Shown here piece after piece: positions 18,403 to 27,576 of a stretch of DNA of 64,000 bases. Each line of letters opens with the position of its first letter. The first letter of the stretch is position 1. The translations under genes were made by a program, and so were the position numbers. The notes under the pieces were generated by a model. It was not told the origin of the DNA, did not search any database, and saw only the letters and a list, made by a program, of their open reading frames with translations. Where the stretch lies: the NCBI GenBank assembly GCA_021848365.1, contig JAJZUS010000001.1, positions 897,517 through 961,516 of the forward strand. Direction: 5' to 3'. The DNA is from Actinomycetes bacterium (GTDB taxonomy: Bacteria > Actinomycetota > Acidimicrobiia > Acidimicrobiales > RAAP-2).

Positions 18403-18684
18403 GTGGACGGCGCGACCTCAACCCCCGATCGGGCGGCTATCGAGACGATGGTGACTCACGAGCTAGCGGAGATCCTCGAGCGCCGGCCGGAGGACATTGA
18501 CCCGAACGCGGCCTTCAGCGACCTGGGCGCTGACTCCCTGGCTCTCATCGAGCTGGTGGAGGCGATCGAGGAGCGCCTCGCGGCGACGGTGGGCGACTTC
18601 CGGATCGACGACGAGGACCTCGAGGGACTGAGCTCGGTGCGCGACGCCGTCGACTACGTCACCGCCCGCCTCGCGGGGTCCTGA
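18403..18684 (+). CDS. acpP: acyl carrier protein
   Basis: A 93-residue carrier of growing fatty acyl chains. The phosphopantetheine attachment motif LGADSLALIEL puts the modified serine at residue 45, in the usual DSL context. The GTG start at 18403 has a strong AAAGGAGG about 7 nt upstream. About 15 extra N-terminal residues compared with E. coli AcpP precede helix 1. It lies between plsX and rnc, as in many bacteria. Confidence 0.94.
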   Translation: MDGATSTPDRAAIETMVTHELAEILERRPEDIDPNAAFSDLGADSLALIELVEAIEERLAATVGDFRIDDEDLEGLSSVRDAVDYVTARLAGS

Positions 18685-18700
18685 CGGACTCGGGGCCTCG

Positions 18701-19378
18701 GTGTGGACGCCCCCGGAGGAGTTAGTCGAGCAGCTCGGACTCGACGCCGGGAGTCCGCGACTGATTGAGGCCCTCACCCACTCGAGCTTCGCCGCCGAGC
18801 GAGGTGCCGTGTCCAACGAGCGCCTCGAGTTCCTCGGTGATGCCGTGGTGGACCTCGCCGTCGCGGACCTGCTCGTGACGCGCTATCCCGAGCTCGACGA
18901 GGGTGCCGCATCTCTGGTGCGCAGTCACGTGGTGAACGAGGCCGCCCTGGCCGAGGTGGCCCGCGGACTCGACCTGGGCGGGGCCGTGCGCCTCGGCCGC
19001 GGGGAGCGCCGCCACGGCGGAGCCGACCGACCGGGCCTACTAGCGGACGCTTTCGAGGCCGTCGTCGCCGCCATCTACCTCGACCGCGGGTACGACGCGG
19101 CGCGCGACTTCGTCCAGGCACACCTGGGCCCGGTGATCGACGGGGCCCGGCATCGCCCCGCGGCGGTCGATCCGAAGACGCGGCTCCGCCAGTGGGCGGA
19201 GGCGAATGGCCGGGGAACGCCGACCTACCGGGTTGCGTCGGAGGGGCCGCCCCACGCGACGGTCTTCACCGCCGAGGTCACCGTCGGCGCCGACACGGTG
19301 CGCGGCGAGCCGGCGCCGTCACGCCGAGCGGCCGAGGCGCTCGCCGCCGAGGCCGCCTGGGAGGCGCGCGATGCCTGA
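18701..19378 (+). CDS. rnc: ribonuclease III
   Basis: A 225-residue double-strand-specific endoribonuclease that processes rRNA precursors. The catalytic signature NERLEFLGDAVVDL is at residues about 39-52, and the second acidic site is LLADAFEAVVAAIYLD. A C-terminal dsRNA-binding domain runs from DPKTRLRQWAEANGRG to AAEALAAEAAWEA. The gene ends 8 nt inside mutM. Confidence 0.95.
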   Translation: MWTPPEELVEQLGLDAGSPRLIEALTHSSFAAERGAVSNERLEFLGDAVVDLAVADLLVTRYPELDEGAASLVRSHVVNEAALAEVARGLDLGGAVRLGRGERRHGGADRPGLLADAFEAVVAAIYLDRGYDAARDFVQAHLGPVIDGARHRPAAVDPKTRLRQWAEANGRGTPTYRVASEGPPHATVFTAEVTVGADTVRGEPAPSRRAAEALAAEAAWEARDA

Positions 19379-20273
19379 GCTCCCCGAGGTGGAGACGGTC
19401 CGTGCGGGTCTGGCGCGAGAGCTGACCGGTCGCAAGATCCGAGCGGTCGCCGTGACCAATGGACGCGTTGTGCGCCGCCACGCCTCGGCGAAGGAGTTCC
19501 GGGCCCTCGTCGAGGGGCGGACCGTCAAGGGAGTCGCGCGACTCGGAAAGTACCTCGTGGTGACGCTGGACGATGGCGGCCACCTGGTGATCCACCTCGG
19601 TATGTCCGGGCAACTCTTGAAGGCCCGAGGTCCGAAGGACCCCAAGCCCAAGCACACCCACGTCGTCTTCACCCTCTCACCCCCGGGGGAGTTGCGCTAC
19701 GTCGACCCGCGCACCTTCGGGGAGCTCTTCGTCTCGACGCCGCCCCCCGAGGACGTCGAGGTCGAGGTCTCCAAGTTCGCCCGCCTCGCCATGAGCCAGG
19801 ACGGCCTGACGCTGCGGCGGGCCGTCCCCGAGTTGGCCCACCTCGGCGTCGATCCCCTCGTCGACCAGATCGGCTGGGACCGCTTCGCGGCGATCCTGAA
19901 GAGCCGGTCGACACCGCTGAAGGCCCTCCTGACCGACCAGGACATCATCACCGGCATCGGAAACATCTACTCGGACGAGATCCTCTTCACGGCGGGGCTG
20001 CGCTACGACCGGCCCTCCGACTCGCTCTCGACGGTGGAGATCCGTCGTCTACACCGCGCCATCACCGAGGTGCTCGGGGAGGCGATCAAGGCCGGGGGCT
20101 CGACCCTCGCCGACGAGCAGTTCGTGGACCTCGAGGGCCGTCCGGGGACGTACCAAGAGTCTCACCAGGTCTACGGCCGCGAGGGACAGCCCTGTCCCCA
20201 GTGTCGTCGGCCCATCGAGCGCGTGGTCGTGCGACAGCGCGCCACGTACTTCTGCCCCAACTGCCAGGGTTAG
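19371..20273 (+). CDS. mutM: formamidopyrimidine-DNA glycosylase (Fpg)
   Basis: A 300-residue base-excision glycosylase/AP lyase removing 8-oxoguanine. MPELPEVETVR gives the N-terminal proline nucleophile and glutamate; GKYLVV contains the conserved lysine; the helix-two-turn-helix is ITGIGNIYSDEILF; and the C-terminal zinc finger has CPQC and CPNC. It overlaps rnc by 8 nt, a common actinobacterial arrangement upstream of smc. Confidence 0.96.
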   Translation: MPELPEVETVRAGLARELTGRKIRAVAVTNGRVVRRHASAKEFRALVEGRTVKGVARLGKYLVVTLDDGGHLVIHLGMSGQLLKARGPKDPKPKHTHVVFTLSPPGELRYVDPRTFGELFVSTPPPEDVEVEVSKFARLAMSQDGLTLRRAVPELAHLGVDPLVDQIGWDRFAAILKSRSTPLKALLTDQDIITGIGNIYSDEILFTAGLRYDRPSDSLSTVEIRRLHRAITEVLGEAIKAGGSTLADEQFVDLEGRPGTYQESHQVYGREGQPCPQCRRPIERVVVRQRATYFCPNCQG

Positions 20274-20310
20274 GCGCCCGTCGGGGACCGGGTGGACGGC
20301 GGGGCGTTGG

Positions 20311-20316
20311 TAGCGT
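20311..20316 (+). promoter_or_regulatory. -10 box TAGCGT, smc
   Basis: TAGCGT ends 6 nt before the GTG of smc at 20323; the gap CTACGC has no ribosome-binding site. Confidence 0.55.
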
Positions 20317-20322
20317 CTACGC

Positions 20323-23300
20323 GTGTTCCTCAAGCGCCTGACCATGAAGGGCTTCAAGTCCTTCGCCGACAACACCGCCCTCGAGTTCGAGCCCGGGGTC
20401 ACCGCCGTGGTCGGACCGAACGGCTCGGGCAAGTCGAACGTCGTCGACGCCGTCACCTGGGTGCTGGGCGCCCAGAGCACCCGTGCCCTGCGCAGTGCGC
20501 GGATGGACGACGTCATCTTCGCCGGCACGGCCTCGCGGAGCCCCCTCGGGCGAGCCGAGGTCTCCCTCACCCTCGACAACGCCTCGGGCCGTCTGCCCGT
20601 CGACGGGGCGGAGGTCACCATCTCGCGGACGCTGTTCCGCAACGGGGACTCCGAGTACGCGATCAACGGGACCGTCTGTCGCCTGCTCGACGTCCAGGAG
20701 TTGCTCGCCGACTCCGGGGTCGGCCGCCAGCAGCACATGATCATCGGCCAGGGTCAGCTCGACTCGATCCTCAACTCCTCCTCGGAGAGCCGACGAGCGG
20801 TCATCGAGGAGGCCGCGGGCGTCCTCAAGCACCGCCGACGTAAGGAGCGGGCCGAGCGACGGCTGGCCCAGACCCAGGAAAACCTCGAGCGGCTGGGGGA
20901 CCTGGTGCGCGAGGTGCGCCGACAGATGCGCCCCCTCGAACGCCAGGCGGCGTCGGCCCGCACCTACGCCGAGGTCGACCGCGAGCTGCGCGCGGCGCGG
21001 GCCGCCCTCTTCGTCGACCGACTCGACGCCTTCGACGCGCGTCGACGCGTCGTGGAGACGAGCCTCACCGAGCTGACTCAGGGCGAGGAGACCACGCGGC
21101 GCGACCTTGTCGCTCTCGACGCTCAGGCCACGTCGGCCGCCGCCGAGATGGCGAGCCGTCGAGAGGAGTTGCTCGCGTCGGCGCTGGGGGACTTGCAGGG
21201 ACTGTCGGAGCGCGCGCGGGGCCGCGCGTCGCTCATCGCCGAACGCGAGCGTCTCGTGCGCGCCGCCCTCGACGCCTCCGCCGACGAGAACGTGATCGCC
21301 ACGCTCGAGGCCGACGCGGCCCGCCTGGCGAGCGACCTCGAGTCCCTCGAGAGCGACGACGCGCGGGCCCGGGACGAGCGGGCGGCTCTCGCCGCCGATC
21401 GCCGGGGGCTCGACGACGCGAGCGCGGTGCACGAGGCGACGTGGTCGGGGGCCTCGTTCGAGGCGGACGAGGAGCGGCACCGGTCGGCGACCGCCCGAGC
21501 AGCCGACCTCGCTCGCGAGCTCACCCGGGCGCGCGAGGCCGTCGAGCGCGTCGAGGCCCGCACCGAGGAGATCGCCCGTCGTCGCGCCGGGCTCGAGCGG
21601 GACCTCGCCGAGGCCGCGGCGGAGACCCTCCGGCGCACCCACGAGCGCGACGGCGCTCGCGGGGCCCTGGCGGAGGCCGAGGAGCGATCCCAGCGGGCCG
21701 AGGCCGAGCTCACCCGGGTGCGCGAGGATCTCGCTCGCGCGACCGACGAGTCGTCCCGCGCCCAGGCGCGCGCCGAGGCGCTCGAGCGGGCCTTCGAGGA
21801 GATCTCGGGATCGGACGCGCGACACCTGCTCGAGGAGGTCACGGGCGTCCTCGGGGCGGTCGTCGACCTGATCGAAGTGGACGAGGGGGCCGAGCGGGCC
21901 GTCGAGTCGGCGGCCGGCGCCGCGGTCGGAGCCACCCTCGTCGACGGGCCCGACGCCGCGCGACGGGCCGTCGCACTCCTGCGGCGCGACGGGACGGGCG
22001 GGGTGGTGCTGCCCGTGGTCGACCCGGCGCCCCGCCTCACCGAGGTGCCGGTGGGATGCCGGGCGGTGCGCGCGATGGTGAAGGCCCGAGCGGGCTCCCC
22101 CCGTCACGTCGAGTGGGCGCTCGACGCGCTGCTCCACCACGCGGTGATGGCGCCGTCGTGGGAGGAGGCCCTCGAGGTCGCCCTGGCCCACCCCGACCTC
22201 GTCGTCGTGACACCCGAGGGCGACCGCTTCGCCCCGAGCGGCTGGCGATCCGCCTCCGGTCGAGCGGTCGTGACGCGCGCCGCGGTCGAGGAGGCGCGCG
22301 AGCGCGCCCTCGCGGCCGACGCCGCACTTCCGGCACTGCGTGACGTCCTCGCGTCCGCGACGCGAGAGGCGGGTGAGGCCGCCCGAGCACTCCGTGACGC
22401 CGCCGCGTCCGAGCGCGCCGCCGCGGTCGCTCTCGAGCAAGAGCAGCGCGACGCGGCGCGTCTCGCCCAGCGGCGCGGCGAGATCGACGCCCAGGAGGCG
22501 ACTCTCGCGGCCGAGGTCGAGCGGGCCGCCCAGGCGCTGACGGCTCGCGCCAGCGAGCTCGCGGAGGTGGAGCGACGGGTGGGGGAGCTGGCGGTGCTCG
22601 TGACGGGTGCCGTCGAGCGGCGACGGGAGCGCGACGCCGCGGCCGAGGAGCTCGCGGGCTGGCGCCGGCGCGTCGCCGCGGTCGCTGAGCAGGTCGCCCG
22701 TCGTGACGCCGAGCTGGCGGAGCGGCGCCGACTCCTCGAGGTGCGTCGGGACGAGATCGAGCGGCGCCTCGTGGGTCACGGGGCCGAGCGCGCCGCGGCC
22801 GCGGCGCGACGTGAGCAGCTCGAGGCCGACCTCGCCGCCCTCGCTCGCCTGGCCACGGTGGTGAGTCGCGTCGCGGACGACGTGGCGACGGCCCAGGAGG
22901 CCTTCGAGTCCTCGTACCGCGAGCAGCTCGAGGCGTCGCGGGCCGGGGCGGAGCGACTCGAGGCGCTGCGTCGTGAGCGTCACGACCTCGAGCAGCGGCT
23001 CGACGCCCTGGCCGACGAGCGTCGGCGTGCCGAGGTCGAGCTCGCCGAGCTCGCCGTCAAGCGCGCGGGGGTGCTGGAGTCGGTCCACCGGGACCTCGGG
23101 ATCGAGCCGGAGGAGCTCGTGGCCGATCCGATCGAGTTGCCCGAGGGCGTCGGACTCGCCGAGCGAGTGGGCGAGCTCGAGGCCCGCGTCACCTCGTTGG
23201 GTCCGATCAACCCCCTCGCCCTCGAGGAGCTGGCCGCCCTGGAGGACCGCTACCGCGAGCTCGACGCGCAGGTGAGCGACGTGCGCGGTGCTCGTCGAGA

Positions 23301-23805
23301 GCTGCAGGAGGCCCTCCACGAGCTCGACGACGAGATCATGCAGACCTTCTCGTCGGCCGTCGCCGACGTCAACGAGCACTTCGCCACGCTGATCGCCATG
23401 CTCTTCCCGGGCGGCCAGGGTCGCCTGATCCTGACCGAGCCCGACGATCCGCTCAACACCGGCGTGGAGATCGAGGTCCGCCCGATGGGTCGCAACGTGC
23501 GACGCATCTCCCTGCTCTCGGGCGGCGAGCGGTCCATGGCGGCTCTCGCCTTCTTGTTCGCGGTCTTCCGGTCTCGTCCCTCACCCTTCTACATGATGGA
23601 CGAGGTGGAGGCGGCCCTCGACGACGTCAACCTCCAGCGCTTCTTGAGCCTCATCGACGAGTTCCGTGACGAAGCGCAGCTGCTGATCGTCACGCACCAG
23701 AAGCGCACGATGGAGTCGGCCGACGCGCTCTACGGCGTGACCATGGTGCCGGGTGGGTCGTCCAAGGTCGTCAGTCAGCGAGTGCGCCGGGAGGTCGTCG
23801 CGTGA
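20323..23805 (+). CDS. smc: chromosome segregation ATPase SMC
   Basis: A 1,160-residue condensin ATPase that compacts and separates sister chromosomes as a dimer with ScpA/ScpB. The head Walker A GPNGSGKS is at residues 31-38; two long coiled coils rich in Ala/Arg/Glu flank a hinge around residues 500-600 (GVLGAVVDLIEVDEG...); the ABC signature LSGGERSMAALAF begins at 1065 and Walker B is FYMMDEVEAALDD. Length is standard. The stop overlaps ftsY by 4 nt. scpAB are not in the window. Confidence 0.97.
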   Translation: MFLKRLTMKGFKSFADNTALEFEPGVTAVVGPNGSGKSNVVDAVTWVLGAQSTRALRSARMDDVIFAGTASRSPLGRAEVSLTLDNASGRLPVDGAEVTISRTLFRNGDSEYAINGTVCRLLDVQELLADSGVGRQQHMIIGQGQLDSILNSSSESRRAVIEEAAGVLKHRRRKERAERRLAQTQENLERLGDLVREVRRQMRPLERQAASARTYAEVDRELRAARAALFVDRLDAFDARRRVVETSLTELTQGEETTRRDLVALDAQATSAAAEMASRREELLASALGDLQGLSERARGRASLIAERERLVRAALDASADENVIATLEADAARLASDLESLESDDARARDERAALAADRRGLDDASAVHEATWSGASFEADEERHRSATARAADLARELTRAREAVERVEARTEEIARRRAGLERDLAEAAAETLRRTHERDGARGALAEAEERSQRAEAELTRVREDLARATDESSRAQARAEALERAFEEISGSDARHLLEEVTGVLGAVVDLIEVDEGAERAVESAAGAAVGATLVDGPDAARRAVALLRRDGTGGVVLPVVDPAPRLTEVPVGCRAVRAMVKARAGSPRHVEWALDALLHHAVMAPSWEEALEVALAHPDLVVVTPEGDRFAPSGWRSASGRAVVTRAAVEEARERALAADAALPALRDVLASATREAGEAARALRDAAASERAAAVALEQEQRDAARLAQRRGEIDAQEATLAAEVERAAQALTARASELAEVERRVGELAVLVTGAVERRRERDAAAEELAGWRRRVAAVAEQVARRDAELAERRRLLEVRRDEIERRLVGHGAERAAAAARREQLEADLAALARLATVVSRVADDVATAQEAFESSYREQLEASRAGAERLEALRRERHDLEQRLDALADERRRAEVELAELAVKRAGVLESVHRDLGIEPEELVADPIELPEGVGLAERVGELEARVTSLGPINPLALEELAALEDRYRELDAQVSDVRGARRELQEALHELDDEIMQTFSSAVADVNEHFATLIAMLFPGGQGRLILTEPDDPLNTGVEIEVRPMGRNVRRISLLSGGERSMAALAFLFAVFRSRPSPFYMMDEVEAALDDVNLQRFLSLIDEFRDEAQLLIVTHQKRTMESADALYGVTMVPGGSSKVVSQRVRREVVA

Positions 23806-24851
23806 GCACGGTCATCATCATCCTCGTCGTCGTGGCGCTCCTGGCGATCGGGGCGACCGTGGCGACCGTGGTCGTGCGTCGCCGCCGCCCGGCCCTGGTG
23901 GCCCCGCCGCCCGTCGCGCCCCTGCCCGAGGTCCTCGTTCCGGAGGAGGCTCCGCGGCCCGAGTTGCGCGACGAGCCCGCCATGCGCGCGCGACTCGGCG
24001 CTTCGCGGGGAGTCTTCGATCGGCTGCGCGGCCTCGGAGCGGGCGACGTGGGGGAGGACGACCTCGCCACGGTCGAGGAGGTCCTCCTGCGCAGTGACGT
24101 CGGACTGGCGACCACCGAGGCCGTCCTCGACTCCCTGCGCCGCGACGGGGCGCCCGAGGGAGTCGCCACGGCGGTGCGGGGCGTGTTACGCGCGTCACTC
24201 GATCGTCCGCGCGACGTGGTGGAGGTTGCCGACGAGGGCCGCGTCGCGGTCTGGCTCTTCGTGGGAGTGAACGGCGTCGGCAAGACGACGACGATCGGGA
24301 AGCTGGCTCGCCGGGAGGGCGAGCGGGGGCACCGCGTCGTGATCGCCGCGGGCGACACCTTCCGGGCCGCCGCCGCGGACCAGTTGGCGCTGTGGGCGGA
24401 CCGGACCGGGGCGGACCTCGTGCGCGCTCACGAGGGGGCCGATCCCGGCTCGGTCGTCCACGACGCCGTCGGGCGAGCGGCGGCCCGCGGGGCCGATCTG
24501 GTATTCGCCGACACGGCGGGGCGTCGGGCCAACTCGTCGAACCTGCTCGACGAGCTGGCCAAGGTTCGCCGTGTCGCCGACCGGGGCCCGGGCCAGGTCC
24601 TCGAGACCCTGCTCGTGCTCGACGCCACCACCGGCCAGAACGCGCTGAGCCAGGCCCGCGAGTTCCTCGCCGCCGCCCAGGTGAGCGGCATCGTCCTCAC
24701 GAAGTTGGACGGGACCGCGCGCGGCGGCGTCGTCGTCGCCATCGAGCGCGAGCTCGGCATCCCGGTGAAGTTCGTGGGGGTGGGCGAGGGGGTCGACGAC
24801 CTCCTGCCCTTCGATCCCGACGAGTTCGTCGACGCTCTCCTGCGGGCCTGA
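23802..24851 (+). CDS. ftsY: signal recognition particle receptor FtsY
   Basis: A 349-residue SRP receptor GTPase. Residues 3-25 form a single membrane anchor (STVIIILVVVALLAIGATVATVVV), replacing the long acidic A domain of E. coli FtsY, then a basic RRRRPA stop-transfer. The NG domain follows: GVNGVGKTTT with the P-loop lysine at 161, DTFRAAAADQL, DTAGR and TKLDGTARGG. It overlaps smc and is 16 nt before ffh, so receptor and SRP GTPase are produced together. Confidence 0.96.
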   Translation: MSTVIIILVVVALLAIGATVATVVVRRRRPALVAPPPVAPLPEVLVPEEAPRPELRDEPAMRARLGASRGVFDRLRGLGAGDVGEDDLATVEEVLLRSDVGLATTEAVLDSLRRDGAPEGVATAVRGVLRASLDRPRDVVEVADEGRVAVWLFVGVNGVGKTTTIGKLARREGERGHRVVIAAGDTFRAAAADQLALWADRTGADLVRAHEGADPGSVVHDAVGRAAARGADLVFADTAGRRANSSNLLDELAKVRRVADRGPGQVLETLLVLDATTGQNALSQAREFLAAAQVSGIVLTKLDGTARGGVVVAIERELGIPVKFVGVGEGVDDLLPFDPDEFVDALLRA

Positions 24852-24854
24852 CGG

Positions 24855-24860
24855 TAGCCT
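24855..24860 (+). promoter_or_regulatory. -10 box TAGCCT, ffh
   Basis: TAGCCT ends 7 nt before the ATG of ffh at 24868; no Shine-Dalgarno in the gap. Confidence 0.5.
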
Positions 24861-24867
24861 GACGGGC

Positions 24868-26337
24868 ATGTTCGACGCCCTCACCGATCGATTCGAACGG
24901 CTCTCGGCGTCACTTCGCTCGCGGGGCCGGCTGAGCGAGGCGGACCTCGACGAGGCGTTGCGCGACGTGCGGTCCGCCCTGATCGAGGCGGACGTCGAGC
25001 TGTCGGTCGTGCGGGCCTTCCTCGACGCCGTTCGTGATCGCCTCCGGGGTCAAGCGCTCAGCCAGAGCCTGACGCCGGGACAGCAGGTCATCAAGGCGGT
25101 CCACGCCCAGCTCATCGACATCCTGGGTGGCAGCGCCCTCAAGATCACCTACGCGCCGCGCCCGCCGACCGTCGTGCTCCTCGCCGGCTTGCAGGGCGCG
25201 GGCAAGACGACGACGGCCGCCAAGCTCGCTCGGTGGTTCGCCCAGCAGGGTCGCCACCCGATGCTCGTCGCCGCCGACCTCCAGCGACCGGCGGCCGTGG
25301 AGCAGTTGCGGGTCCTCGGCGCCTCGATCGGTGTGGACGTCTTTAGCGAGCCGACGACGCCGGTCGAGGTCGCCCGTCGGGGCCTCGAGACGGCGCAGCG
25401 GATCGGCCGCGACGTCGTGATCGTCGACACCGCGGGCCGTCTCGCCGTCGACGAGGCGCTCATGGACGAGGTGGCCCAGGTGAGCGCGGCGATCGCGCCC
25501 CACTACACCTTCCTCGTCATCGACGCCGTGACCGGTCAGGACGCCGTCCACACGGCACGGGCCTTCCACGACCGGCTCGAACTGACCGGACTCATCGTTA
25601 CCAAGCTCGACTACGACGCCCGCGGGGGAGCGGTGCTCTCCGCGCGAGGCGTGGTGGGGCGCCCCGTCGTCTTCGCCGCCACCGGGGAGAAGATCGAGGA
25701 CTTCGACCTCTTCCACCCCGACCGGATGGCCTCGCGGATCCTGGGCATGGGCGACGCCCTCACCCTGATCGAGCAGGCCGAGCGGGCCATGGACCCCGAG
25801 GTGGTGGCCGAGTCGGCCGGGCGTCTCATGAGCGGCACCTTCACGCTGGACGACTTCCTCGCGCAGTTGAACCAGGTCCGCAAGATGGGCTCGCTCGGGG
25901 GCCTCATGCGCCTCATGCCGGGAATGACGAAGGAGATGCGCACGGCCGCCTCGAGCATCGACGAGCGCCAGTTGGGTCAGGTGGAGGCCATCATCCGGTC
26001 GATGACTCCCCGGGAGCGACGCGAGCCCGCTCTCATCGACGGATCTCGTCGGGCGCGCATCGCCCGCGGGTCGGGGACCACGGTCCCCGCCGTCAACCAG
26101 CTCCTCAAGCAGTTCACCGAGATGCGTAAGATGATGCGCTCGATGGGCTCCGGCGGACTGCCGCCGCAGATGGGACGCATGGCTCAGTTGGCCGCCCGCG
26201 CCCGTCCCCAGGACCTACCGCCCGGCTTCGAGGCCCTGGCCGACGCGACTCGCCCGGCGCCGAGCGCGCCCGCGCCCCGCGGTGCACGGGGCAAGAAGAA
26301 GAAGGGCGGTCGGGTGACCCCCCCCAAGGGGCGCTAG
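24868..26337 (+). CDS. ffh: signal recognition particle GTPase Ffh
   Basis: A 489-residue SRP protein that binds signal peptides on ribosomes and docks with FtsY. The N domain (LSEADLDEALRDVRSALIEADVELSVV) precedes the G domain with GLQGAGKTTTAAKLA (lysine 113) and DTAGRLAVDEALM. The methionine-rich M domain contains SLGGLMRLMPGM and MRKMMRSMGSGG. The lysine-rich tail KKKK is usual in actinobacteria. The stop TAG forms the first half of the rpsP -10 box. Confidence 0.97.
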   Translation: MFDALTDRFERLSASLRSRGRLSEADLDEALRDVRSALIEADVELSVVRAFLDAVRDRLRGQALSQSLTPGQQVIKAVHAQLIDILGGSALKITYAPRPPTVVLLAGLQGAGKTTTAAKLARWFAQQGRHPMLVAADLQRPAAVEQLRVLGASIGVDVFSEPTTPVEVARRGLETAQRIGRDVVIVDTAGRLAVDEALMDEVAQVSAAIAPHYTFLVIDAVTGQDAVHTARAFHDRLELTGLIVTKLDYDARGGAVLSARGVVGRPVVFAATGEKIEDFDLFHPDRMASRILGMGDALTLIEQAERAMDPEVVAESAGRLMSGTFTLDDFLAQLNQVRKMGSLGGLMRLMPGMTKEMRTAASSIDERQLGQVEAIIRSMTPRERREPALIDGSRRARIARGSGTTVPAVNQLLKQFTEMRKMMRSMGSGGLPPQMGRMAQLAARARPQDLPPGFEALADATRPAPSAPAPRGARGKKKKGGRVTPPKGR

Positions 26338-26340
26338 ACT
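26335..26340 (+). promoter_or_regulatory. -10 box TAGACT, rpsP
   Basis: TAGACT contains the ffh stop codon TAG and lies 54 nt before the rpsP GTG, giving a leadered ribosomal-protein transcript. Confidence 0.5.
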
Positions 26341-26353
26341 GTCACCTTCGGAT

Positions 26354-26373
26354 GTCTCCCGCTTGGCGGAGAC
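26354..26373 (+). promoter_or_regulatory. hairpin in rpsP leader
   Basis: GTCTCC at 26354-26359 pairs with GGAGAC at 26368-26373 around an 8-nt loop, in the roughly 50-nt leader and just ahead of the GGAGG ribosome-binding site. It may tune translation of the rpsP operon; whether it is a ribosomal-protein binding site is unknown. Confidence 0.45.
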
Positions 26374-26394
26374 CGGTTCGGAGGAACGTTCGAC

Positions 26395-26799
26395 GTGGCA
26401 GTGAAACTTCGCTTGGTGCGGATGGGCAAGAAGAAGCAGCCGACCTACCGCGTCGTCGCGGCCGACAGTCGCCGGGCCCGTTCGGGAGCCTTCCTCGAGG
26501 TCGTGGGTACCTACCAGCCCCGCGGCCTCTCGTCGGCCGAGCCCGACACCGTGGTCTCCATCGACAACGAGAAGGCCGTCCGCTGGTTGCGCCAGGGCGC
26601 CCAGCCGACGGACCGAGTGGCTCGCCTGCTCGAGACGAGCGGGGCGATGACCGTGTTCCGCGCGGGTCCGAGCGTGGTCGTAGACGCCACCCCGGCCCCG
26701 GCCCCGGCCCCGGCCGCCGTCGAGGCGACCGAGGACCCGGCCCCCGGTGCCGTGGTCGCGGAGGAGTCGGAGGCGCCGAGCGAGGTCGCCGAGTCGTGA
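26395..26799 (+). CDS. rpsP: 30S ribosomal protein S16
   Basis: A 134-residue small-subunit protein. The core VAVKLRLVRMGKKKQPTYRVVAADSR... YQPRG is standard for about 85 residues; a C-terminal tail rich in Ala, Pro and Glu adds about 45 residues, as seen in other actinobacterial S16 proteins. The GTG at 26395 has GGAGG 10 nt upstream. khpA begins inside its stop codon. Confidence 0.97.
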   Translation: MAVKLRLVRMGKKKQPTYRVVAADSRRARSGAFLEVVGTYQPRGLSSAEPDTVVSIDNEKAVRWLRQGAQPTDRVARLLETSGAMTVFRAGPSVVVDATPAPAPAPAAVEATEDPAPGAVVAEESEAPSEVAES

Positions 26800-27098
26800 G
26801 TGACGCCGAGTACGTCGAGGGCGACGTGAACGTCGTCGCCGAGCCGTCGGGTCCGGTGGCGCCGATCGCCGCTCGGGTCCTGCGCTACATCGCCGAAGCG
26901 ATGGCCGATGACCCGTCCGCGGTCTCGGTCGAGGTCGGAGAGCGTCACGACCGCGTCGTCCTCTCTCTCAACGTGGCTCCCGACGACATGGGGCGCATCA
27001 TCGGTCGCCGTGGGCGCACTGCCCAGGCCATCCGCGTCGTCGTCGGCGCGGCCGGGGTTCGCGACGGCGTGACGACGTCGGTGGACATCGTCGACTGA
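26796..27098 (+). CDS. khpA: KH-domain RNA-binding protein KhpA
   Basis: A 100-residue single-KH protein. The GxxG loop is in GRIIGRRGRTAQAIRVVV, and the N-terminal part (LRYIAEAMADDPSAVSVEV) matches the YlqC/KhpA family, which partners with KhpB and binds small RNAs in Firmicutes. GTG 26796 overlaps the rpsP stop. Its place between rpsP and rimM is widely conserved. Confidence 0.92.
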   Translation: MSDAEYVEGDVNVVAEPSGPVAPIAARVLRYIAEAMADDPSAVSVEVGERHDRVVLSLNVAPDDMGRIIGRRGRTAQAIRVVVGAAGVRDGVTTSVDIVD

Positions 27099-27099
27099 G

Positions 27100-27576
27100 G
27101 TGTCGGACGAGCCGATGCTCGACGTCGGCCGGATCGTCAAGGCGCACGGCTTGCGGGGACAGGTCCTCGTGGACCTCTGGAGTGACCGTACGGAGCGGCT
27201 GGCCCCGGGGTCGACTCTGCTGACGGATCGGGGGCCGCTCGTGGTCCGACAGTCCGCGGGACACCAGGCCCGCTTCATCGTGACCTTCGAGGACGTCGCG
27301 ACGCGCGAGGAGGCCGAGCGCTGGCGTGGGGTCGTCCTGCGCGCGCCCCGACTCGAGGTCGAGGACGAGGACGTCATCTGGATCGATCAGCTCTACGGGG
27401 CGACGGTCGTGGAGCGTGACGGCACGGTGCGCGGCACCGTGGTCGAGGTCGAGGCGAATCCCGCCAGCGACCTGCTGGTCCTCGACACGGGGCATCTCGT
27501 GCCCCTCGCCTTCGTCGTGGACGTGACGCCGCACGAGCGAATCGTGGTCGAGGTCCCCGAGGGGCTCTTCGAGTGA
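27100..27576 (+). CDS. rimM: ribosome maturation factor RimM
   Basis: A 158-residue assembly factor for the 30S head. The N-terminal RimM barrel (VGRIVKAHGLRGQVLVDLWSD) and the C-terminal PRC-barrel (DQLYGATVV...LLVLDTG, PLAFVVDV) are both intact. The GTG at 27100 is one base after the khpA stop, and the end overlaps trmD by 4 nt. Confidence 0.95.
   Translation: MSDEPMLDVGRIVKAHGLRGQVLVDLWSDRTERLAPGSTLLTDRGPLVVRQSAGHQARFIVTFEDVATREEAERWRGVVLRAPRLEVEDEDVIWIDQLYGATVVERDGTVRGTVVEVEANPASDLLVLDTGHLVPLAFVVDVTPHERIVVEVPEGLFE

Noticed and set aside
20317-23379. 1,020-codon open frame antisense to smc
   Set aside because: Exact mirror of the GC-rich, stop-poor smc coil; low-complexity product with no family features.
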